From the NCBI RefSeq assembly GCF_024437655.1, contig NZ_JANBVF010000001.1, positions 124,001 through 188,000 of the forward strand: a DNA stretch of 64,000 nucleotides. Reading direction: 5' to 3'. The DNA is from Chitinolyticbacter albus (GTDB taxonomy: Bacteria > Pseudomonadota > Gammaproteobacteria > Burkholderiales > Chitinibacteraceae). Under the pieces are notes generated by a model, which did no database searches, was not told where the DNA came from, and saw only the letters and a program-made list of their open reading frames with translations. Position numbers and translations under genes: made by a program. Shown here piece by piece: positions 43,341 to 52,685 of this stretch. Numbering within the stretch: position 1 is the stretch's first letter; every line of letters begins with the position of its first letter.

Positions 43341-43925
43341 TTAGGCGATGCGGCAGGCGCGCTCAAACGGCAAGCGGGCATTGCGCGGATGCAACTGGCT
43401 GCCGTTGCCATAGCCCAGATTGACGAGGAAATTGGAGCGCCAGTTGGTACCGGCAAAGAAAGCCTCATCGACCGCGGCATTGTTAAAGCCGGACATCGGC
43501 CCGCAATCGAGGCCCAGCGCGCGAGCGGCCAGGATCAGGTATGCCCCCTGCAGGCTGCCGTTACGTAGCAGCGGCGCGGTATTGTCCTTGCCGGCGAACC
43601 AGTTACGCGCGTCTGGGTTGTGGAAGAGCTTGGGCATCTCCTCGTAGAACTCGAGATCGTACGCCACCACCACCGTCACCGGCGCGGCCATGGTCTTGTC
43701 GACATTGCCCGCATCGAGACAGGGCCTGAGCTTTTCCTTGGCCTTGGCCGATTTCACGAACAGGAAACGCGCGGGGCTCGAATTGGCCGAGGTCGGGCCG
43801 AACTTGAGCAGGTCATACAGATCGCGCAGGGTGTCATCGCTGACCGGTTGTTCCAACCAGTGGCTATGGGTGCGCGCCTCGCGGAACAACTGGTCGAGCG
43901 ACATGGCATCGAGCGGGAAGGCCAT
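43341..43925 (-). CDS. Malonic semialdehyde reductase/nitroreductase family (RutE-like)
   Basis: 194 residues. The RutE/HadB-type nitroreductase core is visible: [18 protein letters not shown] and [23 protein letters not shown]-dependent reductase; RutE reduces malonic semialdehyde in pyrimidine use, but no other rut genes are here, so the substrate is open. Its start overlaps the pap stop by one base. Confidence 0.87.
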   Translation of the reverse strand: MAFPLDAMSLDQLFREARTHSHWLEQPVSDDTLRDLYDLLKFGPTSANSSPARFLFVKSAKAKEKLRPCLDAGNVDKTMAAPVTVVVAYDLEFYEEMPKLFHNPDARNWFAGKDNTAPLLRNGSLQGAYLILAARALGLDCGPMSGFNNAAVDEAFFAGTNWRSNFLVNLGYGNGSQLHPRNARLPFERACRIA

Positions 43926-45412
43926 TATTTTTCCTTGCGTTTCAGTCGGGTTTCAATGGCGTCGCACAGAATCTCGAGGACGCGGATACGCGCATGATAC
44001 TTGTTGTTGGCGCCGATCAGATGCCAGGGCGCGATCGCGGTACTGGTGCGCTCAACCATGTCGCTCGCGGCACTGACATAGTCGTCCCATTTCTCGCGAT
44101 TGCGCCAGTCTTCCTCGGTGATCTTGAAACGCTTGTACTCGGTCGCCTCGCGCTCCTTAAAGCGTGCCAGCTGCTCATCTTGCGAGATCGCCAGCCAATA
44201 TTTGAGAACAATGACCCCGGCGTCATCGAGCTGGGCCTCGAAATCATTGATCTCACCATAGGCACGCATCCATTCGGCCTGGCTGGCAAAACCCTCAACG
44301 CGCTCGACCAGCACCCGGCCATACCAGGAGCGATCAAACACGGTGAGATGGCCCCGGGCGGGAACATGACGCCAGAAGCGCCACAGATAGGGCTGCGCGC
44401 GTTCTTCATCGGTAGGCGCTGCGATCGGCACCACCCGATAGCGCCGGGCATCGAGCGCGGCAGTGATCCGGCGGATCGCCCCACCCTTGCCTGCCGCATC
44501 CATGCCTTCGAACACGGCAACGACGGCAAGCTTGCTAAAGCCGGGCTGCCGGGTGAGGCCATTGAGCCGGCCCTGCAGCCGCTCCAACTGCTCGCGGTAG
44601 GTCGATTTGTCGAGCTCGGCATCGAGCGCCAGCGTATCAAGCAGGCGCACACCGTCGACCGAAGGCAGCAAGGGACTAGCCTCGATGCGGCGCTGCTTCA
44701 CCGACTCGCGCGCCAGATGATGTTCGATCGCATTGAGCACCTGCCGCCCGACCGACAAGGCGCGGTAATTGGCATCCCAGCCCTCGACGATACGCCAGGA
44801 AGAGTCGGCGAGGCTGGTGCGGGTGAGCAGCGTCTCGGCATGCGCCGCGTGCGTGTCGTAATGCTTGAGAAACTGCTTGTCCTCCCGGCTCACGCGCCAG
44901 GCGGTCAAGGTATCGCCCTCCAGTGCCTTCAAGCGCTTCTTCAGCCGATCGCGCGACAGGTGCAGCCAGAACTTGAGTACCAGCGCCCCGTCGTCGGTGA
45001 GCAGCTTCTCCAGCCGTACGATGCGCTCGATGCGGCGGCTGATGAGGTGCTCGTCGCCCAAGGGCCAGTGCCACAGCGGATCGGCGTACCAGGAACCGAA
45101 CAAAATGCCGATGCTGCCCTTGGCCGGCAACGCGCGCCAGAAGCGCCAGAACGGCGGCCGTTCAGCCTCCTCGTCATTGGATTCATCGAAGGCCAGGGTG
45201 GTGACATGGCGTGGATCCAGCCATTCCAGCAACAGGTTGGCCGTCTCCCCCTTGCCCGCCGCCGGCATGCCGGCGAGCACGATGACCACGGGGAAATCCC
45301 CTCGCTGCTTGAGCTCGAATTGCGCGGCCAGCAAGGCCTGCCGCAGCTTGGCCACCTCTTCGCGATAGGTGTCGCGATCGATGCAATGACCCAGTTCCGC
45401 CGATTCAAACAT
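43925..45412 (-). CDS. pap: Polyphosphate:AMP phosphotransferase, two PPK2 domains
   Basis: 495 residues with two PPK2 domains in tandem, each with its own P-loop: GMPAAGKGE (about residue 50) and GMDAAGKGG (about residue 304). The fused two-domain type is the class II polyP:AMP phosphotransferase, which makes ADP from AMP and polyphosphate. Upstream on the minus strand is the erpA terminator and, divergently placed, nothing else. Confidence 0.95.
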   Translation of the reverse strand: MFESAELGHCIDRDTYREEVAKLRQALLAAQFELKQRGDFPVVIVLAGMPAAGKGETANLLLEWLDPRHVTTLAFDESNDEEAERPPFWRFWRALPAKGSIGILFGSWYADPLWHWPLGDEHLISRRIERIVRLEKLLTDDGALVLKFWLHLSRDRLKKRLKALEGDTLTAWRVSREDKQFLKHYDTHAAHAETLLTRTSLADSSWRIVEGWDANYRALSVGRQVLNAIEHHLARESVKQRRIEASPLLPSVDGVRLLDTLALDAELDKSTYREQLERLQGRLNGLTRQPGFSKLAVVAVFEGMDAAGKGGAIRRITAALDARRYRVVPIAAPTDEERAQPYLWRFWRHVPARGHLTVFDRSWYGRVLVERVEGFASQAEWMRAYGEINDFEAQLDDAGVIVLKYWLAISQDEQLARFKEREATEYKRFKITEEDWRNREKWDDYVSAASDMVERTSTAIAPWHLIGANNKYHARIRVLEILCDAIETRLKRKEK

Positions 45413-45461
45413 GGCCGCTCCCGCGCTTTGAAGCCTCTATTATCGGCGGATGAACGGCAAT

Positions 45462-45489
45462 AAAAAAGGAAGCCCGCAGGCTTCCTTTT
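45462..45489 (-). terminator. Intrinsic terminator after erpA
   Basis: GGAAGCC-CGCA-GGCTTCC with A and T runs on both sides, 15 bases after the erpA stop. Confidence 0.92.
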
Positions 45490-45504
45490 CAGGGATGGTG
45501 GCGC

Positions 45505-45855
45505 TCAGACCGTGAACGACGAGCCACAGCCACAGGTCGATTGGGCGTTCGGGTTCTTGATGGTGAACTGCGAGCCCTCCAGGCTCTCGACGTAGTCGAT
45601 CTCGGCGCCCACCAGATACTGGTAGCTCATCGGATCGACCAGCAGCGTGACGCCGCTTTTCTTCACTTCGGTGTCATCGTCGTTGGTAATTTCATCGAAG
45701 GTGAAACCGTACTGAAAGCCGGAGCAGCCACCGCCGGTAACGAACACGCGCAGTTTCAGATCCGGATTGCCTTCCTCGTCGATCAGCTCCCTGACCTTGC
45801 TGGCGGCATTGTCGGTGAAGAGGAAGGGGCTCGGCATGTCGGTGGCCATGTTCAT
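45505..45855 (-). CDS. erpA: Iron-sulfur cluster insertion protein ErpA
   Basis: 116 residues; GGAG precedes the ATG at 45855, so the upstream in-frame ATG at 45888 is rejected. A-type carrier motifs [13 protein letters not shown] and the C-terminal STCGCGSSF (three ligating Cys) are complete. It delivers [4Fe-4S] or [2Fe-2S] clusters to apo-proteins. Confidence 0.95.
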   Translation of the reverse strand: MNMATDMPSPFLFTDNAASKVRELIDEEGNPDLKLRVFVTGGGCSGFQYGFTFDEITNDDDTEVKKSGVTLLVDPMSYQYLVGAEIDYVESLEGSQFTIKNPNAQSTCGCGSSFTV

Positions 45856-45934
45856 GGGGCGCTCCGCTCGGAATAGTTGACTAAACAACTAGGATTATCG
45901 CGCGCAGCGGCACTCGCGGTCAACGCGCGCCGGC

Positions 45935-46330
45935 TCACACTTCCTGTGCGGGGGCCTCGGGAGTCACCATCTTGGCTCCCGCCATGGGGATCAGCCGCCC
46001 TTCGATCACCGCACCCGGATGCATTTCCAGCGTCTTGTAGGTGAGATCTCCGGCCACGCGCGCCTTGGGCTGCAGCTCCACATACTGGCTGACGGCGATC
46101 GGCCCGTTGATTTCGCCATTGAGGATCAGGTGGCTGCAGCTGACCTTGCCACGTACCTGCGCCTTTTCCGAGACCACCAGCGTGCCGTTCTTTTCGTCGA
46201 CCGCGACGACATTGCCGACCACGTGACCATCGATACGCAGGCCACCAACGAACTGCACGTCGCCATTCACCGTGCTGCCGTTGCCGATCAGACTATCGAT
46301 ACGTTGGTTGCCTTTCTTGTTCTTGAACAT
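45935..46330 (-). CDS. Bactofilin family polymer-forming protein
   Basis: 131 residues from MFKNKKGNQRIDSLIGNG; GGGAGG precedes it. The right-handed beta-helix core of the bactofilin (DUF583) family is visible (GLRIDGHVVGNVV, LILNGEINGPIAV). It forms cytoskeletal filaments in many bacteria. Its start overlaps the stop of the upstream gene by one base. Confidence 0.9.
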   Translation of the reverse strand: MFKNKKGNQRIDSLIGNGSTVNGDVQFVGGLRIDGHVVGNVVAVDEKNGTLVVSEKAQVRGKVSCSHLILNGEINGPIAVSQYVELQPKARVAGDLTYKTLEMHPGAVIEGRLIPMAGAKMVTPEAPAQEV

Positions 46331-47049
46331 CACACGCCTCCCGTTTTCTTCTGACATTGTGCCAGCATGCTGGAATCGCCCTGCATGCGAGCATCCATTC
46401 CCAAGGGCTGCGCCCCATCCGGCAGCGTGACTTCGCCTTCGATGCGTCGATAATGTCGCACGCTGATCGCTTGCTTGGGCAGATCGATCTTCTTGCGCCC
46501 GGTTCCGGACGGTCGTATCTGAATGCTGAGCAGCAGATCGCCCTTGATTTCCTCAGTGCGATCCACCCCCTGGACCAATAGCACGCGGTAACGCCAGCGC
46601 GTCGCATCGGCAGTGGGGTCGAACTCACAGGCGACAAAGCGCACCAATTCGGTTCTATCGTTGCTGGTCAGCAGGCTGTCGAAAAAAGCCAGGGCCTCAC
46701 GCGCCTGGGCCGCATCCCGCTGCGCGGTGTCGAGCGCCTGGGCAAGCGAACCCCGCGCCGCTTCGGCCACCTGCAATTGCTGGCGCAAGCGCGCCTCGCG
46801 CTCGCGCGAAGCCAACAACCGGCGATGGGCATCGGCCATGTCGGCCTCGCTGGAGCTGAGTCGGCCCAATGCCCTGGCCTCTCCCTCGCGACAACCCCAC
46901 CAGATCGATACGCCGGCCACCGCGCCCAGCAAGGTGAACCAAAGCAGGCATCGCCACAACCGGCCGCGCCAGCCAAGCGCGGGGCGCAGCACCAGGGGAG
47001 CCGCAGTCAGGCGCGCCCGTTGCAAACGGTACAGGCGCCTCAACGGCAT
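46330..47049 (-). CDS. Membrane-anchored coiled-coil protein (DUF6776-like)
   Basis: 239 residues. One transmembrane helix (about residues 31-51), a coiled coil (about 65-125, rich in Arg/Ala/Glu/Gln heptads), then a beta-rich domain ending VTLPDGAQPLG. This matches the DUF6776 pattern of betaproteobacteria next to bactofilins. Function unknown; probably the membrane anchor or partner of the bactofilin, translated with it (TGATG overlap). Confidence 0.75.
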   Translation of the reverse strand: MPLRRLYRLQRARLTAAPLVLRPALGWRGRLWRCLLWFTLLGAVAGVSIWWGCREGEARALGRLSSSEADMADAHRRLLASREREARLRQQLQVAEAARGSLAQALDTAQRDAAQAREALAFFDSLLTSNDRTELVRFVACEFDPTADATRWRYRVLLVQGVDRTEEIKGDLLLSIQIRPSGTGRKKIDLPKQAISVRHYRRIEGEVTLPDGAQPLGMDARMQGDSSMLAQCQKKTGGV

Positions 47050-47214
47050 GCAAGCTCCGGATACAGGGCAATGGGCATAGCGGGGGAACGGCAGACCAGG
47101 CGTTTATTTACGACCATCTCATTTCTGCGCGAATGACGGCACAAGAACCCGATTCTAACAGCACAGCCCGAGGCGGTGCGACCATCGAGCGCGGCTGGGA
47201 GGAGCGGGCAAAAC

Positions 47215-47243
47215 AAAAAGCCGCACGATGTGTGCGGCTTTTT
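47215..47243 (-). terminator. Intrinsic terminator of the rplM-rpsI operon
   Basis: AAAAAGCCGCAC / GTGCGGCTTTTT stem with a 5-base loop, 15 bases past the rpsI stop. Confidence 0.92.
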
Positions 47244-47258
47244 GCGGGGCAGTTCCGA

Positions 47259-47651
47259 TTAACGCTTGGAGAACTGCTTGCGACGGCGGGCCTTGTGCAG
47301 ACCAACCTTCTTACGTTCGACTTCACGCGCATCGCGAGTGACGAGACCGGCGGCCTTCAGGGCACCCTTCAGATCCGCGCTGTATTCGATCAGGGCGCGG
47401 GTGATGCCGTGACGAACAGCACCGGCCTGACCGGTTTCGCCGCCACCTTGCACGTTGACCAGAATGTCGAACGCTTCGAGGTTTTGGGTCAGTTCCAGCG
47501 GCTGACGAACGACCATGCGGCCGGTTTCGCGAGCGAAGTACTGGTCAAGCGGCTTGCCGTTGACAACGATGTTGCCCGTACCCTTGGCCAGGAACACGCG
47601 AGCAACTGCGCTCTTGCGACGGCCGGTACCGTAGTGATATTTGCCTACCAT
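47259..47651 (-). CDS. rpsI: 30S ribosomal protein S9
   Basis: 130 residues. The start [20 protein letters not shown] and the basic C-terminus RRKQFSKR are those of S9. It follows rplM by 12 bases and shares its promoter and terminator. Confidence 0.99.
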   Translation of the reverse strand: MVGKYHYGTGRRKSAVARVFLAKGTGNIVVNGKPLDQYFARETGRMVVRQPLELTQNLEAFDILVNVQGGGETGQAGAVRHGITRALIEYSADLKGALKAAGLVTRDAREVERKKVGLHKARRRKQFSKR

Positions 47652-47663
47652 GGTGGCTATCCC

Positions 47664-48092
47664 TTAGATATCGAGAGTTTGAGGTTGTTGCGCGGTATGC
47701 GGATGTTCGCCACCAGCGTACACCTTCATCTTCTTGATCATGGCGTAGCCAAGCGGGCCCTTCGGCAGCATGCCCTTGACCGCGGTTTCCAGCACGCGAC
47801 CCGGGAACTTGTTTTGCAGTTCGGTGAAGGTGCGCTCGTAAATGCCGCCCGGGTGACCCGAGTGACGGTAGTACTTCTTGGAGGTGGCCTTGTCGCCGGT
47901 CACGCGCAGCTTGTCTGCGTTGACCACGACGATGTAGTCGCCCGTGTCGACGTGCGGAGTATATTCGGCCTTGTGCTTGCCACGCAGGCGCTTGGCGATC
48001 TCAGCGGCGAGACGACCCAGCACTTTGTCGGTAGCGTCCACGACGAACCACTCGCGCTTTACCTCGTGCGGTTTTGCAGAAAAGGTTTTCAT
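47664..48092 (-). CDS. rplM: 50S ribosomal protein L13
   Basis: 142 residues. The sequence [20 protein letters not shown] and the conserved [20 protein letters not shown] region identify L13. First gene of the rplM-rpsI operon. Confidence 0.99.
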   Translation of the reverse strand: MKTFSAKPHEVKREWFVVDATDKVLGRLAAEIAKRLRGKHKAEYTPHVDTGDYIVVVNADKLRVTGDKATSKKYYRHSGHPGGIYERTFTELQNKFPGRVLETAVKGMLPKGPLGYAMIKKMKVYAGGEHPHTAQQPQTLDI

Positions 48093-48131
48093 GACAGCTC
48101 GGTCCAGATTCAGAATTCGAGAAAGTCGCGG

Positions 48132-48161
48132 ATTTTAGCCCCCCTGCCAAAGGGGTGTCAA
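48132..48161 (-). promoter_or_regulatory. Promoter of rplM-rpsI
   Basis: TTGACA, 18-base spacer, TAAAAT on the minus strand, 40 bases before the L13 start codon. Confidence 0.8.
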
Positions 48162-48209
48162 ACATATTTCGCACGACCGATCGGTGGGGGATGCGCAGGC
48201 TGCGGCACC

Positions 48210-48298
48210 AAAAAAAACGCAACCCGGATCGGATTGCGCTGAATTCCACCAAAGAAGGAGGATGGAGGAGACAACATCAAGGCAAGCCCTGACGTTGA
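48210..48298 (-). ncRNA. Candidate small RNA with anti-Shine-Dalgarno stretches
   Basis: No gene lies here, yet on the minus strand a promoter-like pair (TTGCTA, 17 bases, TACACT at 48305-48333) is followed by about 90 bases. They end in a strong terminator: CGCAATCCG / CGGGTTGCG stem (one G-U pair, 3-base loop) and eight U residues (48210-48238). Between them the RNA has two CUCC-rich single-stranded-looking blocks, UCUCCUCC (rc of 48264-48271) and UCCUCCUU (rc of 48255-48262). These could pair with ribosome sites. That is the layout of a trans-acting Hfq-type sRNA. Not a known family to me. Confidence 0.5.
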
Positions 48299-48304
48299 GC
48301 CCTC

Positions 48305-48333
48305 AGTGTATGCCAGCCTCCAGGCATTAGCAA
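48305..48333 (-). promoter_or_regulatory. Promoter-like boxes before the candidate sRNA
   Basis: TTGCTA and TACACT with a 17-base spacer on the minus strand; each box matches four of six consensus bases. Confidence 0.4.
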
Positions 48334-48484
48334 GTCCTTCTTGTGCGATGCAGCATAAGCAATTCCATTTATTCAGAAACCCTTGTGCGCCAGCTGCGAC
48401 GCGGGGCGCACCAGCATCGCCATTCCGATGGTCCGCGCGAAAGCGATAGAATGCGCTTTTGCCATAAAATCGGATGCCATCCAG

Positions 48485-48904
48485 ATGAAAGTGCGTCTCA
48501 AGTGGGTTGAACAGGTCAGTTTTCTTGCGCAGTCGGAATCGGGCCATGCCGTACTGATGGATGGCCCACCCGAAGGGGGCGGCCGCAACCTGGGCCCGCG
48601 CCCGATGGAAATGGTGCTGATGGGCGCCGCCGGCTGCTCGACTTATGATGTGATCCATATTCTGAAGAAAGCACGCGCCGATGTGCGCGACTGCGTGGTC
48701 GACGTCGATGCCGATCGCGCCGGCGAAGATCCCAAGGTGTTCACCCGCATCCATCTGCATTTCACCGTCACCGGTCGTGGTCTGAAGCCCGAGCAGGTCG
48801 AGCGCGCGATCAAGCTGTCGGCGGAGAAATACTGCTCGGCCACCATCATGCTGGCCAAGACCGCCGAAGTGACGCACGACTTCGAGCTCATCGAAGCGAA
48901 CTGA
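48485..48904 (+). CDS. OsmC family protein (peroxide-reducing/thiol type)
   Basis: 139 residues from MKVRLKWVEQVSF, a YhfA-type OsmC start. The conserved MGAAGCSTYDV (peroxidatic-like Cys) and EKYCSATIMLAK (second Cys) are the OsmC pair. Such proteins reduce hydroperoxides or bind acyl-CoA. A TAAAAT box lies just upstream (48465-48470), so the leader would be very short and no ribosome site is seen. Confidence 0.9.
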   Translation: MKVRLKWVEQVSFLAQSESGHAVLMDGPPEGGGRNLGPRPMEMVLMGAAGCSTYDVIHILKKARADVRDCVVDVDADRAGEDPKVFTRIHLHFTVTGRGLKPEQVERAIKLSAEKYCSATIMLAKTAEVTHDFELIEAN

Positions 48905-48909
48905 CCGCG

Positions 48910-49674
48910 ATGACGACCCCTACTCCTTCCTCCTTCGTCGAAGCACTGCGCTGCGTCGCGCTGGGACTGCGCGACGCGCTGCATCCCGCGCTGATCACGC
49001 TATCGCTCGGCGTTTGGCTGCTGGCCTTGCTGGTGATGTCCGCAATCTATATAGCCGCCTGGTCCTGGCTGCTGCCGGCAATGCATGCAACAGCCCAGTT
49101 CGCGGTGCTGGGGCTGCCCGGCCAGCTGGGCTGGGCGCCACAGGCCGGCGGTACGCTGGCGCAGCTGGCGGCCTACGCCCAGACCGCATTGCAATGGACG
49201 TTCCTCGCGCTGCTGTTCGTGGTGGGCGTGCTGCTACTTGCGCGGGTAATCCTGGAACTGGTGTTGATGGGACAGGTGCAACGTCGCGTCCTGCAACGCT
49301 ACCCAGCGCTCGCCAGCCAGGTGGCGCGCCCGTGGCGCGCCGATCTGCGCGACCTCGCCGGCAATCTTGGCACCTGGCTGGTCGGCAGCGTGCTCTGTCT
49401 TTGCATCCCGTTGATCGGCGGCGTGCTGCTGGTACTGCTCACGGCCTATCTCAATGTGCGCGGGCTGGTGAACGACGCGTTCGATGGCGTGGTGCCGGAG
49501 GACGTCCAGCGCCGTTTCGTGACCACGCAGCGGGCACCGATGCTGCTGCTCGGTGGCGCGACAGGCCTGGTGATGCTGGTGCCGCTTGTTGGCCTGATCG
49601 GACCCAGCCTCTTGGGCGCGGCCACCTGCCACCTTGGTTTTCGCTGGCTGGAGCGCCAGGTCATCGGCCCCTGA
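48910..49674 (+). CDS. EI24 domain (CysZ-like) integral membrane protein
   Basis: 254 residues with about four hydrophobic segments and the CysZ/EI24 pattern (SFVEALRCVALGLRDAL, LVLLTAYLNVRGLVNDAFDGV). EI24/CysZ proteins carry sulfate in E. coli; here substrate is unproven. Starts 5 bases after the OsmC stop. Confidence 0.83.
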   Translation: MTTPTPSSFVEALRCVALGLRDALHPALITLSLGVWLLALLVMSAIYIAAWSWLLPAMHATAQFAVLGLPGQLGWAPQAGGTLAQLAAYAQTALQWTFLALLFVVGVLLLARVILELVLMGQVQRRVLQRYPALASQVARPWRADLRDLAGNLGTWLVGSVLCLCIPLIGGVLLVLLTAYLNVRGLVNDAFDGVVPEDVQRRFVTTQRAPMLLLGGATGLVMLVPLVGLIGPSLLGAATCHLGFRWLERQVIGP

Positions 49675-49677
49675 ACG

Positions 49678-50082
49678 ATGCCCGCGCCAGCAAGAAAACT
49701 GATCCATCTGTCAGTACTCGACGACCTGTCCACCTGGGTGCGCTATCGCAGCAGCCTGTGCCGGGACTGCCAGGCCACCTGTTGCACCATGCCGGTCGAG
49801 GTGAAGCTACCCGACCTCGTGCGCATGGGCGTGGTCGATGCCTTCGAAGCCGAGCACGAGGCGCCCAAGCAGATCGCCAAACGGCTGGACAAGGCCGGCA
49901 TCATCGGTCATTTCAACTTCAAGCACGGCATCTACACGCTGGCGCAGCGCGCCAACGGCGATTGCCGCTATCTCGATGCCCAAAGCCGACGCTGCACCAT
50001 TTACGAGCAGCGGCCCAACACCTGTCGCAATCATCCGCAGGTCGGCCCACGGCCGGGCCACTGCGCCTATCGCCATCGTTGA
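49678..50082 (+). CDS. YkgJ family cysteine-cluster protein
   Basis: 134 residues. A C-x2-C-x3-CC-like N-terminal group (SLCRDCQATCC) and a downstream C-x8-C / C-x4-type group (GDCRYLDAQSRRCTIYEQRPNTCRNHP) fit the YkgJ/UPF0153 zinc-or-iron-binding family. Function unknown. Starts 3 bases after the EI24 stop. Confidence 0.88.
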   Translation: MPAPARKLIHLSVLDDLSTWVRYRSSLCRDCQATCCTMPVEVKLPDLVRMGVVDAFEAEHEAPKQIAKRLDKAGIIGHFNFKHGIYTLAQRANGDCRYLDAQSRRCTIYEQRPNTCRNHPQVGPRPGHCAYRHR

Positions 50083-50091
50083 AGGCTTGCC

Positions 50092-50349
50092 ATGCAAATC
50101 TCTGGGTACTTCGAAAGCAGTGCTGACAGCACAACTCAAAGAGAGCCAAGGCAACTTGCTGAGGTCACGTTGGTCGCAAATGCCGCAGAACTTCGCTTGA
50201 TCGCCAGCTTCTTGATTCAATGCGCCCAAGGCATTGAGATGCGTGGCATGAAATGGGAACACGAGCATCTTTCCGACCGGCATCCACAGTTCGAATCGTC
50301 CCCTCATTTTGTTGTGTTCAACGACGCCAAGCTTGAGCGCCAACGTTAA
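50092..50349 (+). CDS. Small protein resembling the Imm32 immunity family
   Basis: 85 residues. The pattern QLAEVTLVANAAELRLIASFLIQCA followed by WEHEHLSD and PHFVVFND resembles Imm32-type proteins of polymorphic toxin systems. No toxin gene is adjacent, so if the call is right it is an orphan immunity gene. Composition is more AT-rich than the neighbours. Confidence 0.6.
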   Translation: MQISGYFESSADSTTQREPRQLAEVTLVANAAELRLIASFLIQCAQGIEMRGMKWEHEHLSDRHPQFESSPHFVVFNDAKLERQR

Positions 50350-50379
50350 ATCTGAACTTTCTTACATCGACAATCCGCC

Positions 50380-50568
50380 ATGACAACCACACCCACCCCA
50401 CCCCAGCGCTGTCCCAAGTGCGGCGCACCCGCCGAAGTACGCAAGGCGGGCGCCAATCGCGTGTGGGTGCAGTGCGCCAAATTTGGCGCCAATGGCAACT
50501 GCAGCGCCATCTGTACTCCCCAGCCCAATCGCAAGGATGCGATCGCGCTCTGGAACCGGATGAAATAA
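50380..50568 (+). CDS. Lar-like zinc-ribbon small protein
   Basis: 62 residues. CPKCGAPAEVRK then WVQCAKFGANGNCSA, and the terminal AIALWNRMK fit the restriction-alleviation (Lar) family zinc ribbon with the A-I-x-x-W-N-x-R end. The role in restriction is only known for the phage member; here it is inferred by shape. Confidence 0.65.
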   Translation: MTTTPTPPQRCPKCGAPAEVRKAGANRVWVQCAKFGANGNCSAICTPQPNRKDAIALWNRMK

Positions 50569-50575
50569 ACCCGCC

Positions 50576-51169
50576 ATGGCGTACACGCTGGCCGGGGTTG
50601 CGCGCAGCGAGCTGGAAATCAAGAAAAGCCGCTTTCTCGGGCTGGTTCTGCCAGCAACAGACCGGGCGGAAGCTCAGGCCGTGGTGAGCCGGCTGCGGGC
50701 CGAGCACCCACAGGCGGCGCATGTCTGCTGGGCGCTGCTGGCGGGCGGGCATTCGGCCGCCAATGACGATGGCGAACCTGGCGGCACTGCCGGCCGCCCC
50801 ATGCTTGAAGTGCTGCGCCACCAGGAGCTGGAACAGGTGCTGGCCGTGGTGGTGCGTTACTACGGCGGCGTGAAGTTGGGCGCAGGCGGGCTGGTCCGTG
50901 CCTACACCGATGCGGTGGCGCAGGCGTTGATCGGCGCCGAGAAGGTGGCGATCACGCCGCGCCAGGCGCTGACGGTACGCGTGCCCTATCCCCAGGAAGG
51001 CCTGGTGCGCCGGCTGCTGCAGGAGGTCGGTGCCGAACTCGGCGCGGTCACGCATGCCGACGCTGTCACGCTGAACTTCACCGTGCGGCTGAGCGACTCG
51101 CCGCCGCTGATGCAGCGCATCGCCGATGCTTGCCACGGCGCAGCGCAATGGCTGGACGCTGCGGATTAA
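50576..51169 (+). CDS. YigZ/IMPACT family protein
   Basis: 197 residues. The N-terminal IMPACT domain contains EIKKSRFLGLV, AAHVCWALLAG, NDDGEPGGTAGRPML and the RYYGGVKLGAGGLVRAY motif. The C-terminal domain is the YigZ/DUF1949 type. Function unknown, thought to act on ribosome or tRNA-related steps. Confidence 0.93.
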   Translation: MAYTLAGVARSELEIKKSRFLGLVLPATDRAEAQAVVSRLRAEHPQAAHVCWALLAGGHSAANDDGEPGGTAGRPMLEVLRHQELEQVLAVVVRYYGGVKLGAGGLVRAYTDAVAQALIGAEKVAITPRQALTVRVPYPQEGLVRRLLQEVGAELGAVTHADAVTLNFTVRLSDSPPLMQRIADACHGAAQWLDAAD

Positions 51170-51375
51170 GCATCACACCGTCTGTAGCGGCGCGGGCGCC
51201 GAGCATGCGGCAGGCAAGTCCCCACAGGCGGGGCGATGGGGCGTAAAGGCATCGAAATCGGCCATAGCGTTGGGTTCCGGATCGATGCCACTCCACAACA
51301 CGTCGCGGTACCGCCGATTGTGACAGCAGAACGCGTGCTGCTATCGTGCGCGTTTTGTCTGGATGCCGTGTCTGC

Positions 51376-52461
51376 ATGAAACGCCGTTTGCTCTTTGCGC
51401 TACTCGCGCTGCTGATCGTCCTGCCACCGCTGACATTCTGGGGATTCCGGCTGGCCACGCGCCAGCTGCAGCAGGAGGTGCTGGCGGCACTCGGGCCAGA
51501 AGCGCATATTGCCAGCCTTGAGCTCAGCTGGTCCACGCTCGAGATCCGCGGCCTGCGCATCAAGGCGCCAGCCGGCTGGCCTGCCACGGAGACGCTGGTG
51601 GCTGAACACGTCGTGCTCCGGCCCGAGCTGCGCACGCTGTTCTTTGGGCAGGTGCGCATCCGCAAGATAGAGGTCGAAGGTGCCTATCTATCGATCTGGC
51701 GCCAGCGCAACGGCAAGGTGCGCCTGTTGCCCAGCCTGCTGGAACGCAAGGCCGAAGCGCCGGCCGTAGAGGACGCGAGCGCAGCCACGCAGCCCGCCGT
51801 CAAGGTATTGATCGACGCCATCAAGCTCGCCAATGGCCGCATCGACTGGTTCGACGGCAACGTGCGCAAGAAACCGTTGCGCGTCGCGTTCGAGCAGCTA
51901 GAGGCCAGCATCGGCACGCTGCGCTGGCCCGAACTGTCGGACAGCACGCCGCTGCGGCTGGCCGGCGTGATCAAGGGCGTACGCCACGACGGCCAGTTCG
52001 CACTCGACGGCCACATGCGCTTTGCCGACCACGATTCCCAGCTCAAGCTCGCGTTGCAGCAGGTCGACCTGCTGGCCTTGCAGCCCTATCTGATCAAGGC
52101 CTCCGAGACCGGCGTGAAGCGCGGCACACTGGACCTGCAGCTCGCCAGTACCGTCAAGGCCGGCCACCTGCGCGCGCCTGGCCGCTTGACGCTGACCGAC
52201 CTGCAATTGGCGCCGGGCCGTGGCTGGCAAGCGAGCTTCATGGGCGTGCCGCGCCAGGCGGTCATTGCTGCGCTGAAGAATCGCGACGGGCGCATCGTGC
52301 TCGATTTCACGCTGTCCGGCCGAGTGGACGACCCGCATTTCACGCTGAGGGAAGACCTGCAGAAACGGCTGGCCGCCGGCATGGCCGAGGGCCTGGGCAT
52401 AAGCGTGCGCGGCCTCGTCGAAGGCGTGGGCGACACGGTGAAGGGGCTGTTCGGCCAATGA
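51376..52461 (+). CDS. DUF748-type membrane-anchored envelope protein
   Basis: 361 residues from MKRRLLFALLALLIVLPPL, one transmembrane anchor, then a periplasmic beta-rich AsmA/DUF748-like domain (VEHVVLRPEL-like, IRKIEVEGAYLSIWRQ, KVLIDAIKLANGRIDWFD). A short amphipathic C-terminus (GLVEGVGDTVKGLFGQ) may bind membrane. A relative of the AsmA-like gene at 37930. Confidence 0.78.
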   Translation: MKRRLLFALLALLIVLPPLTFWGFRLATRQLQQEVLAALGPEAHIASLELSWSTLEIRGLRIKAPAGWPATETLVAEHVVLRPELRTLFFGQVRIRKIEVEGAYLSIWRQRNGKVRLLPSLLERKAEAPAVEDASAATQPAVKVLIDAIKLANGRIDWFDGNVRKKPLRVAFEQLEASIGTLRWPELSDSTPLRLAGVIKGVRHDGQFALDGHMRFADHDSQLKLALQQVDLLALQPYLIKASETGVKRGTLDLQLASTVKAGHLRAPGRLTLTDLQLAPGRGWQASFMGVPRQAVIAALKNRDGRIVLDFTLSGRVDDPHFTLREDLQKRLAAGMAEGLGISVRGLVEGVGDTVKGLFGQ

Positions 52462-52685
52462 GCGGCGCGAGACTGTTGCGCCGCTGAACTATTTCAGCAA
52501 CGCTGACATTTACCCGGATGGCACGGCAGGCGCGGCGCGCCTTAGAATCGCGCATCCCCGCACTGGATCGAGGCGGGTCGCCCCGACCCGGGGTCTATCG
52601 CAGCCCTCCCACCCGGACTGGCTGGCGCCTCGACCGTGCACGTCATATCCCGACGCGGCCTTGCCCAACACCTGCCGAGTCCGCC

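Noticed and set aside
48261-48330. Short frame starting at an ATG after AAGGAGG in the candidate sRNA region
   Set aside because: The ATG touches the ribosome-like word with no spacing, and the frame stops after about 22 codons; the other strand makes a better sRNA.
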